From Paraburkholderia rhynchosiae (GTDB taxonomy: Bacteria > Pseudomonadota > Gammaproteobacteria > Burkholderiales > Burkholderiaceae): DNA of 64,000 nucleotides. The stretch lies in contig NZ_PNXY01000001.1 in the NCBI RefSeq assembly GCF_002879865.1, forward strand, positions 62,001-126,000, in the 5' to 3' direction. The notes below the pieces were generated by a model that ran no database searches, was not told the DNA's origin, and saw only the letters and a list, made by a program, of their open reading frames with translations. Positions 43,854-56,117 of the stretch are shown piece after piece (position 1 is the first letter of the stretch; every line of letters begins with the position of its first letter). Both the position numbers and the translations under genes were made by a program.

Positions 43854-45332
43854 ATGTCCCGAGCGCAACCTCTTCTTTCTTCCGGGATCGTGCGCCGCGC
43901 GAGACGCCTCTGGCGCCAGTACGGCATCTTCTGGCTCGGCGCGATTGCGGTCGGCCTCGTCGCGGTGCTCTACGCGAGGCTGATCGACTGGGGTTACGGT
44001 GAATTCCTCGCGGTGCAGCGCGAGCATGTGTGGGCGCCGCTGATCATCACGCCCACCGTGGCGGCGCTCGCTGTGTGGCTCACGCGCAAGTTCTTCCGTG
44101 GCGCCGAGGGCAGCGGCATTCCGCAGGTCATCGCCACACTTCATTCGAAACCCGGCGAATACGGCGCACGGCTGCTGTCGTTCCGCATTCTGCTCGGCAA
44201 GATCGCCGTGTCGTTTCTGGCGATTCTCGGCGGCTTCACGATTGGCCGGGAAGGACCGACCGTGCAAGTGGGCGCGGCGCTCATGTTCAATTTGCGCAAG
44301 CTTTATCCGCGCTCGAATGCGCTGATCGAACGGCAACTGGTGCTCGCCGGCGCGGCGGCGGGATTGTCGGCGGCGTTCAATACGCCGCTTGCCGGTATCG
44401 TGTTTGCGATCGAGGAGTTGACGCGCAGTTTCGAAGCGCGCGCGAGCGGCGTGCTGATTACTGCCATCATCATTGCGGGTGTGATTGCGCTTGGGTTGAA
44501 CGGCAACTACACGTACTTCGGCACCATACAGATCGGCGCGCACTTTCCCGATCTGCTCGCGGTGGCGGTCCTGCTCACGGCGATCATCACGGGCATCGCG
44601 GGCGGCGTGTTCTGCTGGCTGCTGCTTAACACCGCGCGCTGGATTCCGGCGCCGCTGCGCCAATTGCACGGCGAGCGGCCTGTCGCGTTCGCCGCGTTGT
44701 GCGGCTTCGTGATCGCGGTGGTGGGCATCGTTTCTGGGGGCACCACGTTCGGCAGCGGCTATGCGGAAGCGCGCGGACTGCTCGACGGACACGGACAGAT
44801 CCCGGTGTTCTATCCGTTCCTCAAGATGATTTCGATGGTGGGCTCATACCTGCCCGGCATTCCGGGCGGCATCTTTGCACCGTCGCTGTCGATCGGCGCG
44901 GGCTTCGGCAATCTGCTGCACATGGTGTTCGGCTCGATGCAACTGCCGATGCTGATCGCTCTCGCGATGGTCGGCTATCTGGCCGCCGTCACACAATCGC
45001 CGATCACGTCGTTTGTGATCGTGATGGAAATGATCAACGGTCACGCGCTCGTGATTTCGCTGATGGCGACCGCGCTCGTTGCGAGCCGAGTGTCGCGCTT
45101 TTTCGCGCCGCCGCTTTACGAGGCACTCTCCGAACGCTATGTAGCCCCTCTGCCGCAGCCGGCGCCCGCACCGGTGCCGGAAGTGCCCGAAGTGGACGCG
45201 CCCGAGCCAGTGGCCGAAGCGATTGCCGGAGAGCCTTCCACTGGGCCTTCCATCGAGTCTTCCACCGAGTCTTCCACCGAGCCGCCGGCTGAGACGCCAA
45301 CTGAAGCTGGCCCAACCGCGCCCCGGCCATAA
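43854..45332 (+). CDS. CLC-family chloride channel/antiporter
   Basis: 492 residues. The three CLC selectivity motifs are visible: GSGIPQ (86-91), GREGPTVQ (131-138) with the gating glutamate E133, and the later GIFAPSLSIGAGFG. A second acidic position, in NTPLAGIVFAIEEL, suggests proton-coupled exchange rather than a pure channel. There are 10-12 membrane helices. The last 60 residues are Pro/Glu/Ser/Thr-rich and partly repetitive (ESSTESSTEPPAETPTEAG) and probably disordered. The AT-rich 212-base gap from waaC holds the divergent promoters. It resembles ClcB-type proteins; function in pH or chloride homeostasis is inferred. Confidence 0.93.
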   Translation: MSRAQPLLSSGIVRRARRLWRQYGIFWLGAIAVGLVAVLYARLIDWGYGEFLAVQREHVWAPLIITPTVAALAVWLTRKFFRGAEGSGIPQVIATLHSKPGEYGARLLSFRILLGKIAVSFLAILGGFTIGREGPTVQVGAALMFNLRKLYPRSNALIERQLVLAGAAAGLSAAFNTPLAGIVFAIEELTRSFEARASGVLITAIIIAGVIALGLNGNYTYFGTIQIGAHFPDLLAVAVLLTAIITGIAGGVFCWLLLNTARWIPAPLRQLHGERPVAFAALCGFVIAVVGIVSGGTTFGSGYAEARGLLDGHGQIPVFYPFLKMISMVGSYLPGIPGGIFAPSLSIGAGFGNLLHMVFGSMQLPMLIALAMVGYLAAVTQSPITSFVIVMEMINGHALVISLMATALVASRVSRFFAPPLYEALSERYVAPLPQPAPAPVPEVPEVDAPEPVAEAIAGEPSTGPSIESSTESSTEPPAETPTEAGPTAPRP

Positions 45333-45405
45333 GCCGCGCTCGTCAGTTCACCCCCGGCGCGCGCATCGACGTGCGCCGCGCCGGCCTGGCTAGTCCGCCG
45401 CGGGC

Positions 45406-45663
45406 TTACAAGGTCTGCGGAATTTCGATCTTGACCTCGAGCACTTCCAGGTCGTCCTGGCGCTCGAGGCTTACGCGGATGTCGTCGTCGGAAATCCGCA
45501 CGTACTTCGAAATCACGGCTACCAGTTCGCGTTGCAACGCAGGCAGATAATCGGCGGGAGCATGACCGCCGGCGCGCTCATGCGCGATGATCAACTGCAG
45601 GCGTTCCTTCGCTACCGACGCGGATTTCTTCTTCTCGCCCAGCAAAAACGAAAGAATCGACAT
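45406..45663 (-). CDS. minE: Cell division topological specificity factor MinE
   Basis: 85 residues, the normal size. The N-terminus [20 protein letters not shown] is the membrane-binding helix, residues 20-33 ([12 protein letters not shown]) the MinD-contact region, and the rest the dimerisation domain. MinE stimulates MinD ATPase at the membrane and drives pole-to-pole oscillation, keeping the MinC inhibitor away from mid-cell. The ATG lies 14 bases after the minD stop; the order on the minus strand is minC-minD-minE. Confidence 0.97.
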   Translation of the reverse strand: MSILSFLLGEKKKSASVAKERLQLIIAHERAGGHAPADYLPALQRELVAVISKYVRISDDDIRVSLERQDDLEVLEVKIEIPQTL

Positions 45664-45677
45664 AACGTGCGCTCCCC

Positions 45678-46493
45678 TTACTTGGTGCCGAAGAGGCGCT
45701 GCAGCAGCCCGGGCTTCTGGTAATCGGTAAAGCGAAGCGATTTCTGCTCGCCGAGGAAACGCGATACGACGTCTTTATAAGCTTCGGCCACATCAGTGCC
45801 GTCGAGGTGCACAGCCGGCAGCCCCTGATTCGACGCGTGCAGCACCGCTTCCGATTCAGGAATCACGCCGATCAGGTCGATGCGCAAAATTTCCTGGATG
45901 TCGGTCAGCGAAAGCATTTCGCCTTCGCTCACGCGCTTCGGGTTGTAACGCGTAATCAGCAGGTGTTCCTTGATCGGCTCCTTGCTTTCGATCGCGCGCT
46001 TGGTCTTCGACGAGAGGATGCCGAGAATACGGTCCGAATCGCGCACCGACGACACTTCCGGATTGGTCACGATCAGCGCTTCGTCGGCAAAGTGCATCGC
46101 GAGCAGTGCGCCCGATTCGATGCCCGCCGGCGAATCGCACACGATAAATTCAAAGTCCATCGCGATCAGGTCGTTGATGACCTTCTCGACGCCTTCCATG
46201 GTCAGCGCGTCTTTGTCACGCGTTTGCGAGGCCGGCAGGATAAACAGGTTCTCGCACTTCTTGTCCTTGATGAGCGCCTGGTTCAGATTGGCTTCGCCCT
46301 GAATCACGTTGATCAGGTCGTACACCACGCGGCGCTCGCAGCCCATGATGAGATCGAGGTTACGCAGGCCGACGTCGAAGTCGATCACGGCGGTTTTGCT
46401 GCCGCGCAATGCGAGGGCTGATGCAAAACTCGCGCTCGTGGTCGTCTTGCCCACGCCACCTTTGCCCGATGTCACCACAATGATTTTTGCCAT
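45678..46493 (-). CDS. minD: Septum-site determining ATPase MinD
   Basis: 271 residues. The deviant Walker [15 protein letters not shown] (8-21) with both lysines K11 and K16, [17 protein letters not shown] and the later [12 protein letters not shown] are diagnostic. The C-terminal amphipathic helix [14 protein letters not shown] is the membrane-targeting sequence. ATP-bound MinD dimers recruit MinC to the membrane and are released by MinE. It is 102 bases downstream of minC and 14 bases upstream of minE. Confidence 0.98.
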   Translation of the reverse strand: MAKIIVVTSGKGGVGKTTTSASFASALALRGSKTAVIDFDVGLRNLDLIMGCERRVVYDLINVIQGEANLNQALIKDKKCENLFILPASQTRDKDALTMEGVEKVINDLIAMDFEFIVCDSPAGIESGALLAMHFADEALIVTNPEVSSVRDSDRILGILSSKTKRAIESKEPIKEHLLITRYNPKRVSEGEMLSLTDIQEILRIDLIGVIPESEAVLHASNQGLPAVHLDGTDVAEAYKDVVSRFLGEQKSLRFTDYQKPGLLQRLFGTK

Positions 46494-46595
46494 TACCCTT
46501 ACCTTGTGTTCGTCAAATTCGTCAATTATGTGCGGCCATATTTCGCGCGAAACGCCGCGTGCCGCAAACCTTCGGCACAGCGCGCTTCACGACGC

Positions 46596-47426
46596 TTACG
46601 TGAGCCGCAATGGTTCGATCATCAACTTTTCTTCTTCGAGCCAGATCTGCACCGGCTTGCCAAGCACGTCGGCCGGCAGCGGGTTCTCAGTCGTCCGATA
46701 GATGCCCGCGATCGAGATCAGTTCCGGTTCGAGACACGTGCAGAAAATGCGCGCGTCGTGATTGCCTTGCACGCCGGCCAACGCACGGCCGCGCAACGGC
46801 GCATAAATATGGATGTTGCCTTCCGCGATGACCTCCGCGCCGTAGCTCACGAGCCCGAGCACGACCAGATCGCCCTTTGCGTAGATGCGCTGACCGGAGC
46901 GCAGCGGCTTCTCGACCACCATGGTTTGCGAAGACGTGGCAAGACGCACGGGCTCGGCGGCGGACGCAGGCTCGGCCGGCGCAGTTGCGGGCATGCTCGT
47001 GGCAGCGGTTGCGGCTTTTGCTTCGGCTTCGGCTTCGGCTTCGGCCTTGGCCGTGCCGGCGGGCGGTGTGCTCGCGGTGTCTTCGTCAGCGGATTTCGCG
47101 GCAGCGCCACGGCGGTCGCGCGCTTCGAGCAGCGGCAATGCGCACTGCGTTGCCCACGTCTGCTGCGCGTCGGCGACCACGCCGACCGGACGCATGCGCA
47201 CGCTCTCCAGCAAATGCGCGATCTCAGCGAGCGGCATGCGTTCGTTTTCAGCGAGGCGGCGCACGTCGATCGCGACGACGTCGTTAGCGAAAAACTCGGG
47301 GGTCGCCTCGAAGCGCCGGGTCAGCTCGGCACGCATGGCATCGAGGTCGGTTGTCTTGACCACAAACAGGAGCGTGTCGACGGAACCGCTGCGGAGTTCG
47401 AAAAAGGGCGATTTCTTGGGCGACAT
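46596..47426 (-). CDS. minC: Septum formation inhibitor MinC
   Basis: 276 residues from the ATG at 47426; a TTG 12 bases upstream is disfavoured. The N-terminal domain (to about 110), which antagonises FtsZ, begins [19 protein letters not shown]. The C-terminal beta-helix (about 175-276), which binds MinD, contains [19 protein letters not shown] and [14 protein letters not shown]. Between them is a long Ala/Glu/Thr/Pro linker with the run [17 protein letters not shown], longer than in E. coli (231 residues total). First gene of minCDE. Confidence 0.96.
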   Translation of the reverse strand: MSPKKSPFFELRSGSVDTLLFVVKTTDLDAMRAELTRRFEATPEFFANDVVAIDVRRLAENERMPLAEIAHLLESVRMRPVGVVADAQQTWATQCALPLLEARDRRGAAAKSADEDTASTPPAGTAKAEAEAEAEAKAATAATSMPATAPAEPASAAEPVRLATSSQTMVVEKPLRSGQRIYAKGDLVVLGLVSYGAEVIAEGNIHIYAPLRGRALAGVQGNHDARIFCTCLEPELISIAGIYRTTENPLPADVLGKPVQIWLEEEKLMIEPLRLT

Positions 47427-47630
47427 AACGTTCGGCAAAAATTTTGCGTATTTTACAGGCGTCCAGGCGTGCGGCGAGATTTTTTGCCGGACAACGAGCG
47501 GCTACTATCCGCATGCTGCCGCGCAAACACGATCAGGCCGCGCCGCGTATGAACGAGCCGGGCAGGAATGCAGTGGAGATGCGGACGGACGATGAAATGC
47601 GGGCGGCAGACTGTTGCGCCGCTCGATAGA

Positions 47631-48164
47631 TCACTGCTCAAGTGCTGGCGAGTTTAACGGCACGTGGCGAACGAGCAGACTTTCGACTTGCTCAGGCGCA
47701 CGAGCGACGCGCCGGTGCTCGCCGGTCGGACCGAAGCCGAGAGCTTCGTAAAAGCGCATGGCGTTGCGATTGGAGTCGGTCACCCATGCGTAGATTTCCG
47801 TGGCGCCCTCATTGGCGAGCCAGCCGCTGGCGGTATCGACCAGCAACTCTCCGCCACGCAGATGCCGTACCGCCGGCGCCACCCACAACTCGCAAACGAA
47901 TGCGCGGCGCTCCGCGGTATCTTCGAAATGTGCTTCGATGAGTCCGGCCGGATGACCCTCTGTATAGAGGATAAAAGTGCTGACGGTGAGAGAAACTGCG
48001 TGCTTCGCGGCGACGACGTCGAAGCTGGCGGCGTCCGCGGACAATGCGTCCTCTAGCGTTGCGCCGAAGGCGTAGGGTGCCTCCCGCAGCGACGCAGTAC
48101 GGAGTTCGCGGAAAACGGCGCCCTGATCAGCGGCGATACGGCGAACGGTCAATGACGGACTCAT
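47631..48164 (-). CDS. GNAT-family N-acetyltransferase
   Basis: 177 residues. The acetyl-CoA-binding region is FVCELWVAPAVRHLRGGELL with the motif A arrangement modified (RHLRGGE in place of RGxGxG), followed by TEIYAWVTDSNRNAMRFYEALGF, the standard motif B where the Tyr acts as general acid. Acceptor unknown. It lies alone between minC and map on the minus strand. Confidence 0.88.
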   Translation of the reverse strand: MSPSLTVRRIAADQGAVFRELRTASLREAPYAFGATLEDALSADAASFDVVAAKHAVSLTVSTFILYTEGHPAGLIEAHFEDTAERRAFVCELWVAPAVRHLRGGELLVDTASGWLANEGATEIYAWVTDSNRNAMRFYEALGFGPTGEHRRVARAPEQVESLLVRHVPLNSPALEQ

Positions 48165-48351
48165 GCAGACGAAAACCCCTTGAAACCTTAAGGCGTAGCT
48201 TTAACCGAACCGGCGCGCGAGTCAAATCATTCTTCGCCGGGCGATGTTATCGCGCGAGCCGGTTCACGCAAAGCACGCATCAACTACGGAGCATTTCGCG
48301 CGCCCGGCGCCGTGCGACCTGCGCGCCAACGCTATGCGAAGCCTGGCTGGC

Positions 48352-49137
48352 TCACGGCGCCTGGTAGCTGCCGGTACCGTCCGGCCAGGGCGTAAGGAGT
48401 TCATAGCCGTCGTCGGTGACGGCGATCATGTGTTCCCACTGCGCCGACAACGAGCGGTCTTTGGTGACCACCGTCCAGCCGTCGCGCAGTACGGTGGTGC
48501 CGGCGCGGCCGGCGTTGATCATGGGCTCGATCGTGAAAACCATGCCCGGCTTCAGACGCACACCCTGCCCCGGCTGGCCGTAATGCAAAACCTGTGGGTC
48601 TTCGTGATACACCTTGCCGATGCCGTGGCCGCAATAGTCGCGCACGACCGAGAAGCCGTCGCGCTGCGCCACGCTCTGGATTGCATGGCCGATATCGCCA
48701 AGCGTCGCGCCCGGTTTCACTTCGCGGATGCCCGCGAGCATCGCTTCATAGGTCGTATCGACGAGTTGACGCGCCACCGTGCTCGGCTGGCCGACGCAAT
48801 ACATGCGGCTCGTGTCGCCGAAGTAGCCGTCCTTGATGATGGCCACATCGATGTTGATGATGTCGCCGTCCTTCAGCACTTCGCTGCGGTTCGGAATACC
48901 GTGGCACACCACCTGATTGACCGATGTGCAGACGGTCTTTGGAAAACCCAGGTAGCCGACATTGGCCGGAATCGACTTTTGCGTGTTGACGATGTAGTCG
49001 TTGCACAGTGCGTCCAGCTCGTCGGTGGAGACACCGGCCTTCACGTGCTCGCCGATCATGGCCAGCACGTCGGCCGCGAGTCGGCCTGAAATACGCAGTT
49101 TGGCGATGTCGTCGGGAGTCTTATAGGTAATGGCCAT
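48352..49137 (-). CDS. map: Methionine aminopeptidase, type I
   Basis: 261 residues from the ATG at 49137; an ATG 39 bases upstream would give an extension absent from the family. It removes the initiator methionine from nascent proteins. Metal ligands are visible in INIDVAIIKDGYFGDTSRMY (two Asp), DYCGHGIGKVYHEDP (His), FTIEPMINAG (Glu) and the final Glu in SAQWEHMIAVTDDGYELLT. No N-terminal zinc-finger extension, so it is the short type Ia form. Here it is not beside rpsB, its common partner. Confidence 0.96.
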   Translation of the reverse strand: MAITYKTPDDIAKLRISGRLAADVLAMIGEHVKAGVSTDELDALCNDYIVNTQKSIPANVGYLGFPKTVCTSVNQVVCHGIPNRSEVLKDGDIINIDVAIIKDGYFGDTSRMYCVGQPSTVARQLVDTTYEAMLAGIREVKPGATLGDIGHAIQSVAQRDGFSVVRDYCGHGIGKVYHEDPQVLHYGQPGQGVRLKPGMVFTIEPMINAGRAGTTVLRDGWTVVTKDRSLSAQWEHMIAVTDDGYELLTPWPDGTGSYQAP

Positions 49138-49361
49138 GAATTCGGTCGATGGGTTCGAAGGTGGGTCGATGTTCAATCGAACGGAACGGCCAATTGTACA
49201 GAGGATCGGTGCGGGGGCCGGGGTAAAGCGGAGGTGGCGGTTTGTGAGCCAGTGGTTGGCGTGGTTATTCGGGGCGGGCGCAACAATAAGTTAGCATCGC
49301 TTGTGAATGCGTGATGTGCCGCCTAACGCCGGAGTGACAAACAACTTGCCAGGCAGAAACG

Positions 49362-49387
49362 AAAACAGGCCCCGAAGGGCCTGTTTT
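49362..49387. terminator. Terminator after tRNA-Ser
   Basis: AAAACAGGCCC (49362-49372) and GGGCCTGTTTT (49377-49387) form a perfect 11-pair stem with a four-base loop. The A/T ends make it work in both directions; on the minus strand it ends the tRNA-Ser transcript nine bases past its CCA. Confidence 0.92.
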
Positions 49388-49395
49388 CTAAAGTC

Positions 49396-49485
49396 TGGCG
49401 GAAAGGGTGAGATTCGAACTCACGGTACCCCTAAAGGTACACTGGATTTCGAGTCCAGCGCATTCGACCACTCTGCCACCTTTCC
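49396..49485 (-). tRNA. tRNA-Ser (anticodon CGA)
   Basis: A 90-nt class II tRNA on the minus strand. The acceptor stem is GGAAAGG with CCTTTCC, followed by discriminator G and an encoded CCA. The anticodon stem-loop is CTGGA-CTCGAAA-TCCAG, anticodon CGA reading UCG. The long variable arm (GTACC paired with GGTAC) is typical of serine tRNAs, and the T arm is GTGAG-TTCGAAT-CTCAC. It lies about 165 bases downstream of serS on the same strand. Confidence 0.97.
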
Positions 49486-49649
49486 GTGTTTTCCAACTCG
49501 CCGCGACAAGGCGGTTTTGTCAGATTCAAGCGGGTCGCTGCTTGAGAGAGAAAGATTATAGAACAGCTGATTTCGATTTCCAAGTCCCTTGCCGAAAAAA
49601 TTTCGAAGAGACCTGCAATCCAATCACTCGTGGCATCAGCCGAAATCAA

Positions 49650-52323
<2,674 letters not shown>

Positions 52324-52552
52324 GACGTTTTGGGGATAATCTCGGCTTTTCCGGACGCGGTCCGCGCGATGGTCCGTGTGATGGTCGACCTCAACGCGGC
52401 GTGCTGCCGGATGAGCGCAAAGCCGGCGCGAGGAAGGTGCCGGCAACGTTCTGCATTATGACAGTGACGGCGTCCGGGCGAGGCCGCACATCTCGATCGC
52501 GCGCAAACTTGCACGCAACACCAATAGAAACAGGACTCAGGGATAAGACCAG

Positions 52553-53869
52553 ATGGCACAAGATCCACTCGCCGGCGACGCCGGTTCCACCTACGCGCCG
52601 CTCACGCCGGTGCCCGACGCGCGCCGCGCATTCCGAACCGGCGACGCCTTCGCGCTCTGGTTCTCGCTCGGCATTGGCCTGCTGGTCGCGCAAGCCGGCG
52701 CGCTGCTGGTGCCGGGTCTTTCGCTGCCGCTTGCGTTGCTGGCGATCGTGATCGGCAGCGTAATCGGCGTGATTCTGCTGGCGCTGGCGGGCGTGATCGG
52801 CACGGACACCGGGCTCGCGGCGATGTCGTCGCTGCGTCCGACGCTCGGCGTGCGCGGCGCGTCGGTGCCCGCCGTGCTGAACGCCGTGCAACTGGTCGGC
52901 TGGGGCTCGTTCGAGGTGATCGTGATGCGCGATTCCGCCGATGCCCTCGCCAAACAATCCTTCGGCCTCTCGATGCCGCTGATCTGGACCGTCATCTTCG
53001 GCTTGCTGGCGACGCTGCTCGCGATCAGCGGGCCGCTGTCGTTCGTGCGGCGCTTTCTGCGCACATGGGGGATCTGGCTGCTGCTTGCGGGCGCGGCATG
53101 GCTCACGTGGAATCTGCTCGCGCAACACGACCTCGCTGCGATGATGCGCCGTCCCGGCACGGGCGAGATGCCGTTCGGCGGCGCCATCGACCTTGTGGTG
53201 GCGATGCCGCTTTCCTGGCTGCCGTTAATTGCGGATTACACGCGCTTTGGCCGCCGCTCCGGCGACACATTTCGCGGCACGCTGCTGGGCTACGGGATTG
53301 CGAACATCTGGTTCTATGCGTTGGGCGCGGTCTACGGTCTCGCCGCGGGCGGCGGTGACGCGCTGCTGACGAGCGCGCTTGCGCAAGCCGGCGGCGGACT
53401 CGCATTGCTGCTTATTCTGATCGACGAAGTGGACAACGCGTTCGCCGACATTCATTCGGCAGCCGTTTCGACAGGCACGTTCTGGACGCGCGGCAGCGTG
53501 CCGATGCTGTCGGCGGCATTCGGCGCGCTGTGCACGTTGATCGCGCTGCTGGTGCCGATGGCGAAATATCAGAACTTCCTTCTGCTCATCGGCTCGGTGT
53601 TCGCGCCGCTTTTCGGCGTGGTGCTGGTCGATCACTTCATTGTGCGCAAGCGCCGTATCGAAGCCGCCGTGCTCGCCGACGTGCGCGGCCGATACGGGTT
53701 CTCTGGCGGCTGGCATCTGAGCGCGTTCATTGCGTGGGCGATCGGCATTGCCGCTTATCAGGCGATCAACCAATGGTTGCCGAATCTGGGCGCGACGCTG
53801 CCCGCGCTGGTGATCGGCGCGGCGTGTTATCTCGCGTTCGTGTCGACGCGTAAAGCGGCTTACGCGTAA
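52553..53869 (+). CDS. NCS1-family permease (CytX/CodB-like)
   Basis: 438 residues, ATG at 52553. About 12 membrane segments with the cytosine-permease-type pattern: LWFSLGIGLLVAQAGALLVP in segment 1, LNAVQLVGWGSFEVIVMRDS in segment 3, and IADYTRFGRRSGDTFRGTLL. Closest by eye to CytX-like hydroxymethylpyrimidine permeases and CodB. No thiamine riboswitch features (CTGAGA, ACCTGATCTGG) are visible upstream, which argues against a dedicated thiamine-precursor role. It is convergent with an agmatinase-family gene and oriented like rarA's divergent partner. Substrate could be a pyrimidine or a guanidino or amide compound. Confidence 0.85.
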   Translation: MAQDPLAGDAGSTYAPLTPVPDARRAFRTGDAFALWFSLGIGLLVAQAGALLVPGLSLPLALLAIVIGSVIGVILLALAGVIGTDTGLAAMSSLRPTLGVRGASVPAVLNAVQLVGWGSFEVIVMRDSADALAKQSFGLSMPLIWTVIFGLLATLLAISGPLSFVRRFLRTWGIWLLLAGAAWLTWNLLAQHDLAAMMRRPGTGEMPFGGAIDLVVAMPLSWLPLIADYTRFGRRSGDTFRGTLLGYGIANIWFYALGAVYGLAAGGGDALLTSALAQAGGGLALLLILIDEVDNAFADIHSAAVSTGTFWTRGSVPMLSAAFGALCTLIALLVPMAKYQNFLLLIGSVFAPLFGVVLVDHFIVRKRRIEAAVLADVRGRYGFSGGWHLSAFIAWAIGIAAYQAINQWLPNLGATLPALVIGAACYLAFVSTRKAAYA

Positions 53870-53893
53870 ACCTGTAAATTCGCCGTTGCGAAG

Positions 53894-53920
53894 AAAAGGC
53901 CTGCATCTGCAGGCCTTTTT
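53894..53920. terminator. Bidirectional terminator between the permease and ureohydrolase genes
   Basis: AAAAGGCCTG (53894-53903) pairs with CAGGCCTTTT (53910-53919) over a six-base loop; poly-T lies on the plus side and AAAA on the left gives the same for the minus strand. Confidence 0.92.
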
Positions 53921-53963
53921 CGTTGCAGCCGCCATGCCGCGACAGGTCACACGGCGGGCAAGC

Positions 53964-54953
53964 TCAGCGAGCAGCCGTCCGATATTCGACGCCCGGCAGC
54001 ACGCACAACAACTCGAACGCGAGGTTCGCGGCGAGCAGCGCCGTCGTGCCGAACGGATCGTACGGCGGCGCAACTTCCACCAGATCGCAGCCGACGATGT
54101 TCAAGCCGCGCGCCCCACGAATGATTTCGAGCGCCTGCGGCACCGTCAATCCGGCGATTTCCGGCGTGCCCGTGCCCGGCGCAAACGCCGGATCGATACC
54201 GTCGATATCGAACGTGATGTAGACCGGGCCGTCGCCCATACGCTCGCGCACGCGCGCCATCAGCGGCGCGAGCGACTGGTTCCAGCACGCCTCGGCCTGC
54301 ACGACTTCAAAGCCCTGATCGCGGCACCAGTCGAAATCTTCCGCCGCGTAGCCGGTGCCGCGCAAACCGATCTGCACGACACGCTCGCAATCGAGCAAGC
54401 CTTCCTCCACCGCGCGACGAAACGGCGTGCCATGCGCGATCTTCTCGCCCATCATCGTGTCGTTAACGTCGGCGTGCGCGTCGACGTGAATCAGACCGAC
54501 CTTGCCGTGCTTGCGATGAACCGCGCGCAGGATCGGCAGCGCGATGGTGTGATCGCCGCCGAGCGTGATCGGCTTGCAATCGTGCTGAAGAATTTCGTCA
54601 TACGCGGTTTCGATACGCGCGATCGAATCGTGCAGGTTGTACGGATTAATCGCGACATCGCCGAGATCGGCTACTCGCAGCGAATCGAACGGCGCCGCGC
54701 GCGTCGCCATGTTGTAGGGGCGCAGCAGCACCGATTCGCTGCGGATCTGGCGCGGCCCGAAACGGGCACCGGTGCGGTTGGACGTGCCGAGATCGAACGG
54801 CACGCCGACGAAACACGCGTCGAATCCCTCGGCGGAGCCGACGTTCGGCAGCCGCATCATCGTCGCAATGCCGCCGCAGCGCGGCATCGCATTGCCGGAC
54901 AGCGGCTGCGGCCGTTCACCGGCTTCGGGAGAAATGAAGGAAGAACTATTCAT
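53964..54953 (-). CDS. speB: Agmatinase-family ureohydrolase (agmatinase or guanidinobutyrase)
   Basis: 329 residues from the ATG at 54953. It hydrolyses a guanidino compound to urea and an amine. All binuclear metal ligands are present: H135 (GGDHT), D158, H160 and D162 (DAHADVND), D249 and D251 (FDIDGIDPAFAPGTGTPE). The DLGDVAINPYNLHDS segment and the divergent LysR gene resemble the guanidinobutyrase and guanidinopropionase arrangements of Pseudomonas as much as true agmatinase, so the symbol is family-level. A permease gene lies convergently on the other side. Confidence 0.88.
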   Translation of the reverse strand: MNSSSFISPEAGERPQPLSGNAMPRCGGIATMMRLPNVGSAEGFDACFVGVPFDLGTSNRTGARFGPRQIRSESVLLRPYNMATRAAPFDSLRVADLGDVAINPYNLHDSIARIETAYDEILQHDCKPITLGGDHTIALPILRAVHRKHGKVGLIHVDAHADVNDTMMGEKIAHGTPFRRAVEEGLLDCERVVQIGLRGTGYAAEDFDWCRDQGFEVVQAEACWNQSLAPLMARVRERMGDGPVYITFDIDGIDPAFAPGTGTPEIAGLTVPQALEIIRGARGLNIVGCDLVEVAPPYDPFGTTALLAANLAFELLCVLPGVEYRTAAR

Positions 54954-55123
54954 CGTGGCTCGGCAATGAAAGAGTGCAGCAAGCGAAGAGCGGCGGAACC
55001 GGCCGGAGGAATGCATGAAAATCGCACCGTACCGGGCGAATCTCCATTCTTGAGCAGTTTTTGCGAATTTGAAATAGCCGCGCAATAACCTTCACATCGA
55101 TTGCGAGCGATGTATCCTGACGC

Positions 55124-56035
55124 ATGTTCTCCCAACTCACCGACCTTGATCTGCGGCTGATCCGCGTGTTCCTTGCCATCGTCGACGCGGGCGGCGTCTC
55201 GCCGGCCCAAGCCACGCTCAACATCGGCCAGTCGACCATCAGCACGCAGCTCGCCACGCTGGAAACGCGTCTGGGTTACCGCCTATGCGAGCGCGGCCGC
55301 GGCGGCTTCCGCCTGACCGCGCGCGGCGAACAGTTCGTCGATGCCGCTCGCGCGCTGCTCGGTGCGGTCGACAGCTTCGGCATGCAGGCGCGCAATGTGG
55401 GCCGCAAGCTGGTCGGTACGCTGGACGTCGGCATGATCGGCCATACGCCCGTGTCGGCAAGCGCGCGCATCAGCGACGCAATCGGCCGGTTTCGCTCGCG
55501 CGATCAGTCGGTGCGTTTTTCAATTCTCGTGCGCTCGCCGGGCGAGCTCGAGGAACTGCTGCTCAATGGGCGGATTCAGGTCGGCATCGGCTATTTCTGG
55601 CATCGGGTGCCGTCGCTCCAATACACCGAGGTGTTCGCCGAAGAGCAGTTCGCGTACTGCGCGAAGGGGCATCCACTGTTTGCTTCGGCGGGAGAAGTGT
55701 CGCTCGCAGAAGCCGCGGCTCACGAATGGGCGTGGCGCAGTTATCCGTTGCCGGAAGCCGAAACTTCGACGACGCCGCGCAACGTCACCGCGGTCGCGGA
55801 CAACATGGAAGCGGTCGCGATGCTCGTGCTTTCCGGACATCACCTCGGCTATCTGCCGGGACATTTCGCTGCGCCGTTTGTCGAGCAAGGGCTGCTCGCC
55901 GCGTTGAATCCGGCCCTCATGCGTTACCGCGTCACGTTTCATATGGTCACGCGGGCGCGACAGCATCGGACGGATATTGTCGAAGCGTTCATCGACGATA
56001 TGAAGGCCGCGCATGCGCTTGACGCGAAAGAGTAG
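55124..56035 (+). CDS. LysR-family transcriptional regulator
   Basis: 303 residues, the usual LTTR length. The N-terminal winged helix-turn-helix is LRVFLAIVDAGGVSPAQATL-like: LIRVFLAIVDAGGVSPAQ, then TISTQLATLETRLGYRLCER. Residues about 90-300 form the periplasmic-binding-protein-like effector domain. It is divergent from the ureohydrolase gene across 170 bases, the normal LTTR/target layout, so it probably activates that gene in response to the guanidino substrate. Confidence 0.92.
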   Translation: MFSQLTDLDLRLIRVFLAIVDAGGVSPAQATLNIGQSTISTQLATLETRLGYRLCERGRGGFRLTARGEQFVDAARALLGAVDSFGMQARNVGRKLVGTLDVGMIGHTPVSASARISDAIGRFRSRDQSVRFSILVRSPGELEELLLNGRIQVGIGYFWHRVPSLQYTEVFAEEQFAYCAKGHPLFASAGEVSLAEAAAHEWAWRSYPLPEAETSTTPRNVTAVADNMEAVAMLVLSGHHLGYLPGHFAAPFVEQGLLAALNPALMRYRVTFHMVTRARQHRTDIVEAFIDDMKAAHALDAKE

Positions 56036-56064
56036 CGCGCGCACCGCGTGCTATCGGCTATAAA

Positions 56065-56089
56065 AAAGCCGCGCATCTAGCGCGGCTTT
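56065..56089. terminator. Terminator between the LysR gene and lolA
   Basis: AAAGCCGCGC (56065-56074) pairs with GCGCGGCTTT (56080-56089) over a five-base loop; six A residues precede it (T run for the minus-strand lolA transcript). Confidence 0.9.
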
Positions 56090-56117
56090 CAGGCCAACAT
56101 CAAATCACGGCGACGGC

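Noticed and set aside
52441..52552. A thiamine pyrophosphate riboswitch ahead of the CytX-like permease
   Set aside because: Neither the CTGAGA nor the ACCTGATCTGG-type conserved segments are present, and no P1 stem is visible.
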